Source of the DNA: Chondrus crispus
Lineage: Eukaryota > Rhodophyta > Florideophyceae > Gigartinales > Gigartinaceae
Reading direction: 5' to 3'
NCBI RefSeq assembly: GCF_000350225.1
Contig: NW_005178541.1
Location: 316,360-338,978 of the forward strand
Length of the DNA stretch: 22,619 nt
The notes under the pieces were generated by a model. That model was not told the origin of the DNA, searched no databases, and saw only the letters and a list, made by a program, of their open reading frames with translations. A program made the position numbers and the translations under genes. Shown piece by piece: positions 1-7,820 of this stretch; position 1 is the stretch's first letter; the number at the start of each line of letters is the position of its first letter.

Positions 1-529
1 CACGAGGCGCATTTTTTTAGTGATGTTATACTGTCTCTGGAAGATTGGGTTTTACGGAGAAGAAGACGACGAGGACCTGGTTTTGTTGGTATTCCAGGCA
101 TATCTCAACGTGACACGGTTGCTTCAGAGGGAGTACATGCTAGAACCGGCGGGAAGCCATGGAGTGTGGGGGTTGGACGACTATTCGTTCCTTCCGTTTC
201 TATGGGGTAGCTCGCAGCTGGAAGACTCCAAGAGAATCCCACCATCCGTGATCTCAGATGACGCGATGTTGGCCGAGCACAGGGAAGAGTATTTGTACTG
301 GGATGCCATTGTGCTCATCAAAGGAAAGGACGCTAGAGTAGAGCAGGCAGCAGACGACGAGGATGGAGAGCGTGCGGCGCACGATGGCGCGTCGCAGCTT
401 AGTGAAACATCGAGGTCGAGGCCGCACGCATGTCCCACGGCGACGCACGCTGGTGCCAAGCCTGCGTCCAGCGTAGTAGCCTCGTGCAGAAACCGGCGCG
501 CGACCTCGGTCTTGCCGCACGCGAAGTAG
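1..529 (+). pseudogene. PTPA: PTPA (phosphotyrosyl/PP2A phosphatase activator) fragment, frameshifted and with a diverged 3' end
   Basis: PTPA is a peptidyl-prolyl isomerase-like chaperone that activates protein phosphatase 2A in cytosol and nucleus. The translation from base 20 contains the family's signature block LEPAGSHGVWGLDDYSFLPF, followed by WGSSQL and a DDAMLAEHREEYLYW segment matching the end of the conserved core. The window opens inside the gene: bases 1-15 encode HEAHF, matching the end of the GTGHE motif, but in a different frame from base 20 onward. One extra T in the run at 12-17 accounts for the shift. After about residue 100 (near 320) the usual EHSPML C-terminal block is missing. 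It is replaced by an Ala/Arg/Ser-rich tail that looks non-coding. The family identity is secure. Whether this is a pseudogene, a sequencing error in the T run, or an exon followed by an intron is open. Confidence 0.8.
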
Positions 530-666
530 TATTAGCTGACGGCCATCCAGCTGACGGCGCTCTTCGGATCACGGTCCACCAGCCAGTGGGCTTCTTGCAG
601 ACGAAGAATAACGGCACCCGACTTGCGAAATTCGACGAGCTATGACGAGATGAGGGAAGGCCACCC

Positions 667-722
667 CGGTGGCACTCCGCACAAGAAACGGCGGGGGGAT
701 GCTACTGCGGTGGCACTCCGCA
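667..722. repeat. 15-bp direct repeat CGGTGGCACTCCGCA, two copies
   Basis: Identical copies lie at 667-681 and 708-722, a 41-bp period, in the gap after the PTPA fragment. The interval between them is not otherwise repeated. Related but weaker strings (GTGCACTGCGGGTGC) occur near 12420. No function is evident. Nothing else is seen between 530 and 842 apart from AT-richer sequence near 785-815. Confidence 0.7.
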
Positions 723-842
723 TGTGATACGACAGCACTGCACGGTTGACCCAGATTTCCGGCCTGCTGTACCTACTGTTACATACACACTACGTAAATA
801 CTAGGTAAATACTGTACTACGATTGCACCCCTAGTCCCCCGA

Positions 843-1676
843 TCACACTGCGGGTGCCCTACGAACGCCTACAGTAGGGTTGCTAGGGACGTCCTTCACC
901 GGGCGTACCTCATTTCCGTCGAGCACCTGGATTGCATCCATCGCCAGCCGGACCCCCGCGCGGTATCTGCGCCACCGTCACTTCCCACGACAACGTCCAT
1001 GTTGGCAAACGCTAGGTCGCCACCCACTCTATCACCAGCTCGCCCTCCGCTCCGAACAGGTACACCCGGTCGAGCGCGTTCGTGCGCCCCGCCTTTGCCC
1101 TGAGTTTGAGCATGCCAAAGCAAGCAAAGTCCAGCCCCAACCACAGCCCCTCCGTCCCCAAAAACTCCTGGTGCTGCGGCGTTAGCAGCTCCCCGCGTCG
1201 CGTAGCCGCGCCCCCACGACATCCTGCCACTGACTTTGTCTCGAGTCGATGTCGCAGTCTCCCTCGCGCGCCGACTTGGAAATGTTTCACAATTTCCACC
1301 GGCCCGCTCGCCGGCGCCACGGACGAGGTGTACTCACCCTCCGCCGCACCGTGCTGCGCCGGTCATGCTCCTGGGCTCGTCCAGCTCTGTGCCCAATGCC
1401 CACCTCGTCGGTAGAGTGGCCTTCAGTGAGGGCCCCGCGCGCCGCAGCCCCCTTCACGGCGGCCACCTTCTTGCCCGTGCGCGAGTGGCCCACGGCCCGC
1501 GCGAGGCCGCGTGAGACGCGCAGTTGTACCAGCGTACTGGATTGAGGGAGAAGCGCTGCAGACGGCGAGGGGCGCGTCGCGACACTTGTGGTGCGCGGCG
1601 AAACGTGCCGAGGAAGGGAGCGGGTTTGGAGCGCCGATGATCCATGAAACAACCATGCCTTCACATGGTTCGGCAA
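843..1676 (-). pseudogene. decayed coding stretch of unknown family (frame-hopping)
   Basis: Not recognised. On the minus strand, protein-like sequence moves between frames. About 1676-1360 reads through TLVQLRVSRGLARAVGH in one frame. 1350-1012 gives the best segment, including TPQHQEFLGTEGLWLGLDF and RVYLFGAEGELVIEWVAT, and ends at a stop at 1012-1014. About 1010-945 continues in a second frame with LAFANMDVVVGSDGG. About 945-843 continues in a third with RLAMDAIQVLDGNEVRPV and a stop at 843. Three frame changes in 0.8 kb without clear splice signals suggest a degenerated gene. An intron-containing gene is the alternative. The region is GC-rich relative to its right-hand flank. I give no function. 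Confidence 0.35.
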
Positions 1677-1689
1677 TGCTTTCGAATTG

Positions 1690-2262
1690 CTAGCACGGTT
1701 TTTGTGCCACGGGCCAATTCACGTAGCACCTGTTGAAGAAAGTGGGGCTATCCTTCCTTGCCCTTTTATTTATCGTGGCTACTCGCGCATTTATACTACT
1801 ACCACTTCCATGTTTTGTAGACGAACTTGTGAAGCAGATGGGGAAGCGTTGCGTAATTATTTCGTAAGCGTTCAGGACAGTAATAATTATTTCTTGACGT
1901 CTGACCCACCTGGTAAATTATTTGGCACTCCCATCAGCACCTTTGGGCGATACAAAAAGCCCCAAGTTCAATTTTCCAACAGGTTTGTTCAGTTATGGTC
2001 TCACCATAATACTGTTTGCTGCAGTAGCGCCTTCCCCGCTCTCATGAAATAAGAAGTGGTCAGTTGTTCAAGTCCGGTGTTGTCCAAAACACGAAAGTTG
2101 AACAGTGATCTAATGCGGTGCTGAATGGCCAGCCGTTGTTGCGCTTGTGCTGCCACGGGGCACGTTTTCGTGTCTTCGATGCAAGGGGAACCGCCATACT
2201 TACCACACCATGTGCAGCAATCACATACATTTACAAGACGCATTGAGATGAAGATGGCGGAA
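1690..2262. other. spacer without a supportable gene
   Basis: Downstream flank of the membrane-protein gene that ends at 2263. Short open frames exist on both strands (for example 1687-2052 plus and 2001-2243 minus), but none shows domain-like composition or a convincing start context. The base composition is AT-richer than in 843-1676, which suits 3' flanking DNA. Confidence 0.5.
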
Positions 2263-4140
2263 CTACACGGTATAAACAGACTTAGATTGCCCCCTCCTTA
2301 AGCGTGGCATCGAGTGAACCAAGCTTAAGTCAGGTGCTTGGACAGGCTTGTCATTTTCTCCAAGTGTTCCTAGGTGGAGTTCCCCGTTCGACCATTCTGG
2401 CTGAAATATTCCGATATCCAGAGGGCGTCGGCTTGCCACCTTGCAATCTATGGGCGCTTGGAGGAGCTCGTTCTGTGTGCGCACCAACGAAGTGACGACG
2501 TCGATGTCTAGTTCGTTTCTAAGAAAGAGGCAAACTAAAAGGAAAAACATCAAAAGCATGGCGTAGCCGGCGGCAGAGGCAATGAACCACACATTTATCG
2601 CCGCTCGTGCTGTCTTCCGCACCCCGTATCCCATCCCGATCTTCGGAGACAAGCTTTTGTCTAGGGGGAGCACTGGGAAACTCTTGACACTTGATGCTTC
2701 GTCAGCAGCATCCATTGAGAAAATTTGAGGCCGCGATCCACTGACTCGTAGGCTCCTAACCGGTAAAGTCCTGTAGAGAGACATGTAGACCATCGTGTCT
2801 TTTGCTTCTTCCAAAAATTCGCGAGCAAATCGTGTCAAGTTTACCCTCTGAATCATACGAAATTCAGTTTCTTGAACTCCGAATGCCCATCCTTGGATGA
2901 TTTGATATGTTTCGTTCTCATAAGTCAGTCGACACGAACACACGACGTGACCCATGGCGCATTCTCCCCGATCAGTGGTGTACACATGCACGAGTTCAGA
3001 AATGGATCCGGCACTGACTGATACGCTACCATGCCATTCCACGCTCTTGAACTGTAATTCTTCATCAGGCAAACCAAATTCGATCTCCGTGTTTTCTACT
3101 CTGCTCTGCCGAACCGGCAACCGCTCCATCTGCAGTCCAGCTCCCTGAGGAGCTAGGCGTAGGAGGTCCGGTTCAAAGTCCACCCAAACCGTTTCGGAAC
3201 CGGCCAGCGAACGAAAGATCAAATCTTGAATATCTGCCCAGCCCCGAAGAACGAATCTACCTGGGCGCAAGCCACCATTATAGCCGCTCCCAACCCGTAC
3301 GGGAATTTCCCCTATTACTTTTCTTCCCGTCTTGTTTAGTCCTACCACAGAGTTCCATCCTGCTCCAAGTGCCATATCAGAAAGGACAGAAAGGAATTTG
3401 TGGACCTCGGTATGGTTTTCCAATTGCCCTAATTGTCGTTTGATTTCTTCATTGTCACAGAGAGACCAGTTAAAGGGTACTGCGGCGACTACTTTTTCAA
3501 TCGTAGAATTTGATGATGGCGTTCTCCTCTCGAATTCTATTCCTGTTTCCGTGGCCATGACAAGCACGCGGTCTATCAAGCTCATTGTCGAGAAACCGCC
3601 AAGGAGACGTCTTTCACCTGGTGGACAACTTTTGTGTCCCGATTCGATGAGTGGCGCTTCGTGATCTATAGACGGATTTCTCAGTGACGAGCCCGTCACC
3701 TCAAACACTTGACCAAACAGCCTAATACCACCACCTTTATTCGGATCTTCGTCTTCGGCATGTAAATTCACAGATAGAAGTTTCCCCTTTGCAGCCTCGA
3801 ATATGCTTCCCAGCTCTACTTCAGTGTCCAGTTCTACATCCCTTTCGACGCTCCCGAATTCTGCCATAATGGCTAGGCCAAACAGGGTCACTGCTGCCCC
3901 CCAGAAGCATAGACGTATCCATGTCCCGTTTTGGTCTATTCCGGGTAGTTGAGTCAGCCTACCAGCTCGCGTCGTACCCAATGCCACTCGTCTTCCTTTT
4001 CGTGCCATGAAACCATTAATCCTTGATGAAGCTTTTTGTAGCGCCACAGCAAGGAGCATATCGACAAGAATAGCCAAACCAATGAGTCGGGTCACATTCC
4101 AAATTGGCGTGCTAAAGGGCAGTATGAATTCCAGGGACAT
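2263..4140 (-). CDS. large membrane protein with a glycosylated-type ectodomain, 625 aa, unknown family
   Basis: Uninterrupted 625-codon frame. I chose the ATG at 4140-4138 (MSLEFILPF) because the frame upstream to 4527 runs toward the repeated DNA at 4538 and lacks protein character. Visible topology: a hydrophobic segment at about residues 15-35 (LIGLAILVDMLLAVAL), a basic loop, a second segment at about 74-94 (FWGAAVTLFGLAIM), a long hydrophilic domain at about 95-510 with several N-X-S/T sites (NST, NWS, NHT, NKT, NET, NLT) and scattered cysteines, a strong C-terminal helix at about 515-540 (AMLLMFFLLVCLFL), and an 85-residue tail ending in a basic stretch. This suggests a plasma- or endomembrane protein with a luminal or extracellular domain. 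No catalytic motif is recognised. It resembles the lineage-specific single-exon membrane families of red algae, but that is inference. Confidence 0.75.
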   Translation of the reverse strand: MSLEFILPFSTPIWNVTRLIGLAILVDMLLAVALQKASSRINGFMARKGRRVALGTTRAGRLTQLPGIDQNGTWIRLCFWGAAVTLFGLAIMAEFGSVERDVELDTEVELGSIFEAAKGKLLSVNLHAEDEDPNKGGGIRLFGQVFEVTGSSLRNPSIDHEAPLIESGHKSCPPGERRLLGGFSTMSLIDRVLVMATETGIEFERRTPSSNSTIEKVVAAVPFNWSLCDNEEIKRQLGQLENHTEVHKFLSVLSDMALGAGWNSVVGLNKTGRKVIGEIPVRVGSGYNGGLRPGRFVLRGWADIQDLIFRSLAGSETVWVDFEPDLLRLAPQGAGLQMERLPVRQSRVENTEIEFGLPDEELQFKSVEWHGSVSVSAGSISELVHVYTTDRGECAMGHVVCSCRLTYENETYQIIQGWAFGVQETEFRMIQRVNLTRFAREFLEEAKDTMVYMSLYRTLPVRSLRVSGSRPQIFSMDAADEASSVKSFPVLPLDKSLSPKIGMGYGVRKTARAAINVWFIASAAGYAMLLMFFLLVCLFLRNELDIDVVTSLVRTQNELLQAPIDCKVASRRPLDIGIFQPEWSNGELHLGTLGENDKPVQAPDLSLVHSMPRLRRGQSKSVYTV

Positions 4141-4537
4141 GATGTGGAGGGAAGGAGGAAGGCTTGTCAACGAAGTTTGTTTTTTGAATAAGAAGAACGA
4201 TACACGATAAACGCGTCCCTGTTTCTGGTTATGCAATGTAGGCGCCGTGTCCAAGACCCTTGGAGAAGTGGAGTTGTGAAAGAAGTCCTCTTTTCCGGTA
4301 TTCCTCGACAGCGCTCGATATTGCTTGGCTAGGCTAGCACTTTTGAATGGGGTCAGTTTCCTGCGTTGGATCAGTACGCATAAAAGTACACATAGATCCA
4401 GTTGTCGAAAAATGCATGAGTAAATTGTACCGTACGGCAACGGAGACCCAGTTGTGTTGATGTGCAATACTGTACACGGTAGTGTTGAAGGTACTGTACC
4501 AGGAAACAATTTGCACTTGCAAGACATTTGTACGGTA
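4141..4537. other. 5' flank of the membrane-protein gene
   Basis: Upstream region for the minus-strand gene starting at 4140. The gene's frame stays open through it to 4527, so an N-terminally longer product is possible. The translated extension lacks a signal peptide or conserved-looking blocks. No clear TATA box was found. It ends exactly at the TA that abuts the repeat starting at 4538. Confidence 0.4.
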
Positions 4538-4684
4538 CAGTACCCTTCTCACCGGCTTAATTTGGGCCACGGCTCAATTTGGGCCACTTCCAAATCACGA
4601 GCCTCTAGCCCTCCCCGCCTTCCCCACCGTCCATCTCACCAACTCATACCGCGCACTCCGACAGCGAAGCCCTCCCTCCTCCTC
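4538..4684. mobile_element. CAGTACCC-type transposon terminus, copy 1 (147 bp)
   Basis: This 147-bp block is repeated at 5379-5525 with one mismatch (G at 4651, A at 5492). It begins CAGTACCCTTCTCACCGG, is directly preceded by TA, and contains two internal AATTTGGGCCAC motifs. A CAGT start next to TA is typical of Tc1/mariner ends. Copy 2 leads straight into a Tc1/mariner-like HTH frame, which supports that reading. After 4684 this copy diverges abruptly into a GC-rich sequence with a tandem repeat, so it looks like a truncated or rearranged end. No matching inverted end was found nearby. Confidence 0.6.
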
Positions 4685-4723
4685 CAAGTAGGGGGCGTGC
4701 GGTGGCGAAATGGGCGTCCGGGA

Positions 4724-4751
4724 GGGTGACGGCGGGCGGGTGACGGCGGGC
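4724..4751. repeat. 14-bp tandem duplication GGGTGACGGCGGGC x2
   Basis: Two perfect adjacent units at 4724-4737 and 4738-4751, just right of the truncated transposon end. The stretch is G-rich on the plus strand. It is a simple local duplication with no further inference. Confidence 0.8.
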
Positions 4752-5378
4752 GGGGTGGAGGACAGCCACAAAAAGAGATAAAGCGTCATTTTGCCCTACT
4801 GTTTGATCATATTTTCGGCAGCCGGCCTCCCAATACTGAAGAAATCGTGAATTCGCCTCCCTATGAAAAGAGCACCTTGTCGCCCCCGTACTGGCAACAT
4901 TTAGCTAAAGATAAAAGGAATCCTTGCTTGTTGTTGACAAGCACATCAAGTCTTGAGAATCACTGTACAGGATGACTAACGCGCCTCCGTGGGCGGCAGC
5001 AAAGTTTCCGAACCCCTGAAATCCAGCCACGTTCTGGATTCTTCCCGTGATTTACAGCAGGCCTTTTTTGGCAATCCGAAATCAGATCGCAAAAAGTTAG
5101 TAAAGCAATGAGGCCTTCCTTCATGAATCACGTGTCACTCACACCTTGAAAGGACGCCTCCTTCCCCCACTGTGCTACAACATAGGCTTGATCCATGGGC
5201 ATTTATGTTCATAATGTGTATAGTCTCAACAAGGGAGCTCTCAGGCCCGTGAAGGTAAAAAGGTTTTCCTACGAGAGGCGCATCAATGCCACTCACATCA
5301 CAGACACGTGAGGTAGAAAAAGCGACCGTCAAATATGCACATGACACTGATGCCTCAAAAGAGCTTGTAAAGCCATGC
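4752..5378. other. spacer between two transposon-end copies
   Basis: Mixed-composition DNA between the two 147-bp repeats. No open frame has convincing protein character; the 5135-5347 minus frame is short and of ordinary composition. CAGTAGGGC at 4792-4800 on the minus strand only loosely resembles the CAGTACCC end and is not called as its partner. Confidence 0.45.
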
Positions 5379-5525
5379 CAGTACCCTTCTCACCGGCTTA
5401 ATTTGGGCCACGGCTCAATTTGGGCCACTTCCAAATCACGAGCCTCTAGCCCTCCCCGCCTTCCCCACCGTCCATCTCACCAACTCATACCACGCACTCC
5501 GACAGCGAAGCCCTCCCTCCTCCTC
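5379..5525. mobile_element. CAGTACCC-type transposon terminus, copy 2 (147 bp)
   Basis: It differs from 4538-4684 by one base across 147 positions. It is preceded by GC rather than the TA expected for an intact Tc1/mariner insertion, and a TATAAG follows immediately at about 5526-5531, directly before the transposase-like frame. It is read as the 5' terminal and promoter region of a Tc1/mariner-like element. Confidence 0.65.
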
Positions 5526-5876
5526 TATAAGCGACGTTCGGCTCGGCGGTGGCAGTATGCCACCGTCAATGAGAGCGCAAACTCTCACACACAAGAAAAA
5601 ATCGCGAAAAGAAGAGAGGAGGGTGCTCGCCGCGCCAAGCTTCTTTCGTTAATCCAAAGAGGTGAAAGCGCACGCAAAGCATCCCGAGACACAGGCGTGT
5701 CCCGCACAACAGCCACGCGAATAAAAAAGGCGTACGAAAGCTCAGAGACGGAGCTAAAAAAAATTGCTAGATCCAGAAGGCAATCATGCTAGCCGCACGA
5801 CAGTGTTGTCGGCAGACGAAAAACGCCTTTTAGTCGACAGAACGCAAGGTTACTGCCTTTTCGTGGGCATATTGTA
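5526..5876 (+). pseudogene. Tc1/mariner-like transposase N-terminus (HTH), frameshifted and truncated
   Basis: Tc1/mariner transposases bind their terminal repeats through an N-terminal helix-turn-helix and cut with a DDE/D domain. Here a frame shows AKRREEGARRAKLLSLIQRG and then SARKASRDTGVSRTTATRIK, a typical HTH of this kind. The likely ATG at 5557 (MPPSMRA) lies in another frame, so a shift near 5610 is needed. A second shift at about 5765 is needed to continue into LDPEGNHASRTTVLSADEKR, which reads like the segment after the HTH in this family. Homology stops near 5870, where the third terminus copy begins. The catalytic domain is absent, so it cannot be autonomous. Confidence 0.6.
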
Positions 5877-5879
5877 CTG

Positions 5880-6035
5880 TACCCTTCTCACCGGCTTCAT
5901 TTGGGTCGGTTTAGAATTTTCAAAAAATCGGTCATTTTACCCCAGTACTGGCCAGTTCCCCGGTACCAAAAAATCTTTGGTTGGCGGCTCTCCAGGCCAT
6001 CCGGCTCAATTTGGGCCACCTCCCCGCGGCACTTT
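5880..6035. mobile_element. degenerate third copy of the CAGTACCC-type terminus
   Basis: TACCCTTCTCACCGGCTT recurs at 5880-5897, followed by CATTTGGGTC (versus AATTTGGGCC). CCGGCTCAATTTGGGCCACC then recurs at 6001-6020 after a stretch of unrelated DNA of about 100 bp. The leading CAGT is changed to CTGT. This looks like an older relative, or an internally expanded version, of the same end, placed against the truncated transposase fragment. Confidence 0.5.
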
Positions 6036-6758
6036 CACCGCAGTTGCGACAGGCCGAGCAACGTTCGCGCCGCGAAGTCGTGCCGATCTCCACGAGAACT
6101 CCCTTTGCCCCCCTGCAACCCAACCGCCGATCGCCGTGGCCACTGTTTTAGGGGAACGTCATCAAGAGAAGCCCAAAAACTACTCTCTAAGTTACGCGCA
6201 ATGCCATCGCCCTTGAAAGGCGCTCTGTTTTCTTTTTCACAATTCAAATTGCTCGACGAAGCACGACTGCGACATTCGAACGCCTCTGAGCTTACGTCTT
6301 CCACATGCGATACACATTTAAAGTTGTAGTTGGCGTGAGAGACTTTCGAAGTCAACACTGACGCCGCTCGCATTTTGCTACCTTTTTTGCGTCCTCATCG
6401 ATTCATAACCGCCATTTTTGGAGCTCGTATCTCGCTCATCAGAATGTTTTGAACTCGATAATCTGACCGATAATCTGACCGAAGGACACCATATACCTTT
6501 GCAAGCGCTTGTGACGCCGGTAGTCGACCATCTGTTAACGCATGAATTTTAGATTGTAGTCTCATGTTGGTGACCCGTGCGGCCACATTTGTTCTTTGCC
6601 CCATCAAAACACGCTCGTCACTGCAAGGAACATCCTCATGCTCCCCTGTGAACCCATTTGCGGACCCTTAAAATGTTGTGAAATGGACAAAACGATAGTT
6701 CATAGGCCACAAGCCACATTTTATGAATGAGGCCCTGGCATCCTCCGGTGAAATGGAC
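6036..6758. other. spacer with a 12-bp tandem repeat, no gene seen
   Basis: Open frames on both strands cross this region but have no recognisable character. GATAATCTGACC occurs twice in tandem at 6457-6480. An 11-bp string GTGAAATGGAC occurs at 6678-6688 and again at 6748-6758, the second copy ending exactly at the left terminus of the inverted element (6759). I cannot show this is a target duplication. Confidence 0.45.
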
Positions 6759-7431
6759 TGTAGTGCAATGCGCCTGGTAGGCAGAGACCAAGGTCCGACG
6801 GTCCAACACAAACAACAGAAACAAAAACAACAACTGCCAACGGCACAGCGCTACGGAGTGTTCGAAGCTCCCTGTCCTCTTTAAGCGGGTTTGCGGCCCG
6901 CAGTAGCTCGGATCCCTGATAGGGGGGGCAAAGAGAAGGGCCCAGCCCGGGATCGGTAAATGGTGGTAGAGACTTGTAAAGGCGACTGCTCGACGAGTTC
7001 GGAGGGGTGTTTAGGTAAACCTGGTCCGATGGGTCGTAAATCCAATGCTCGAAGAGCGCCTTGTACACCTTATACCCTTGATAAGGTCTTCGACGGGGAC
7101 GTCGCAACGTAGCTCGTCGGGAAAGAAGAAAACGTAGCAGCGCTACACCGTCGTACTGCTCGATGGCAAAGTACCAACAACGGATCGGTCGCAACCAGAT
7201 TCCGATGGAACCAACACTGAGAAAAGCACCACTGGTGCACCAACACAGAAGCCCGATGGCAAATGACGTCACGTTGCGGATCGCAATCCTACAAGGTGGG
7301 ACCAACTCAAGATTAAGGGAAATTAGGATAGGGAAGTAAAGGAAAATTGATAAGGAAAAAGGGGACCCCCGAGCGCAAAGGATAAAGTAATTTGTAGTTA
7401 AAGGGAATGTCTTGTAAAAGACGGACTTCAA
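6721..7431 (-). CDS. outward-reading open frame in the left arm, doubtful gene
   Basis: A 236-codon minus-strand frame covering most of the left arm. The segment KVYKALFEHWIYDPSDQVY can be matched codon by codon, without gaps at first, to a plus-strand frame of the right arm near 11255-11320 (KVLKTLAEHWPYNPANRGY), followed by a shared SSS...LY region. The right-arm frame has a stop just upstream. The shared block could reflect coding constraint or only the general arm similarity. It extends past the arm's outer end into flanking DNA, which argues against the full frame being real. There is one hydrophobic N-terminal stretch. No family is recognised. Confidence 0.2.
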   Translation of the reverse strand: MKSVFYKTFPLTTNYFILCARGSPFSLSIFLYFPILISLNLELVPPCRIAIRNVTSFAIGLLCWCTSGAFLSVGSIGIWLRPIRCWYFAIEQYDGVALLRFLLSRRATLRRPRRRPYQGYKVYKALFEHWIYDPSDQVYLNTPPNSSSSRLYKSLPPFTDPGLGPSLCPPYQGSELLRAANPLKEDRELRTLRSAVPLAVVVFVSVVCVGPSDLGLCLPGALHYSPFHRRMPGPHS

Positions 7432-7746
7432 CCAAGGCGATATCAGGCTCTGGCAACTCGGGTTACCTTTACTGACTTGGTGGTCAGAGGGCTAAGGTAT
7501 ATATCGCCCCGCTGGAGCCACTACAGTAGCTCTCGGCGCTAGATCCTAGATCTAATCTAATGTTAAATAACTAATATGCAACTAATTAAAATTAATAATT
7601 AAAATAATAAAGTGAAATGATTTCCACTTTTGCTTGTCACACCCCATCATTTTCATTTCTTTTCACCCCCCTTTTCAGGTGCGTATTGCACTACATATCC
7701 CCCTTCTGAGCGCCCTTGCGCAACGCCCAGCCATCGTATAATCTCC
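6759..7746. mobile_element. left arm of a 4.8-kb inverted element
   Basis: The reverse complement of this arm aligns along its length with 10490-11577. The outer end is TGTAGTGCAATGCGCCTG (6759-6776). Near the inner side the same motif returns inverted (CAGGTGCGTATTGCACTACA ending at 7695), so the block is itself bounded by imperfect inverted repeats of about 20 bp with TG...CA ends. Similarity with the other arm continues inward past 7695 (CCCCCTTCTGAGCGC, CCATCGTATAA) and into the first 40 codons of the gene at 7821. By eye much of the arm is 70-80% similar to its partner, except the 112-bp core. No target-site duplication is apparent. Long terminal inverted repeats are known in Mutator-like, Ginger and Maverick elements; none of their enzymes is seen. 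Confidence 0.75.
7448..7559 (+). promoter_or_regulatory. 112-bp conserved core with TATA box and palindrome (left arm)
   Basis: This block is 109/112 identical to the inverted copy at 10807-10696, while the adjoining arm sequence is much more diverged. It contains TATATAT at 7498-7504 and, 10 bp downstream, the palindrome GAGCCACTACAGTAGCTC (7515-7532; one mismatched pair). The orientation and the distance to the ATG at 7821 suit a promoter for the 643-aa gene. A pyrimidine-rich CCCCCCTTTTCAG at 7665-7677 could be a 3' splice site in the leader. The promoter role is inferred. The conservation is directly visible. Confidence 0.55.
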
Positions 7747-7820
7747 TGCCGCTGCTGACCGTGTTTCCCAGTCATCAATCACTCTGCGCGGCGTTCTAGC
7801 AAGGGTAAGACGAAAATACC

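Noticed and set aside
4140..4527. N-terminal extension of the membrane protein to 754 aa
   Set aside because: It adds 129 residues without signal-peptide or domain character; the internal ATG directly precedes the first membrane helix.
4792..4800. CAGTAGGGC (minus strand) as opposite terminus of the 4538 element
   Set aside because: It shares only the first five bases with CAGTACCC and is not flanked by TA.
6678..6758. GTGAAATGGAC direct repeat as target-site duplication of the inverted element
   Set aside because: Both copies lie left of the element; none is present right of 11577.
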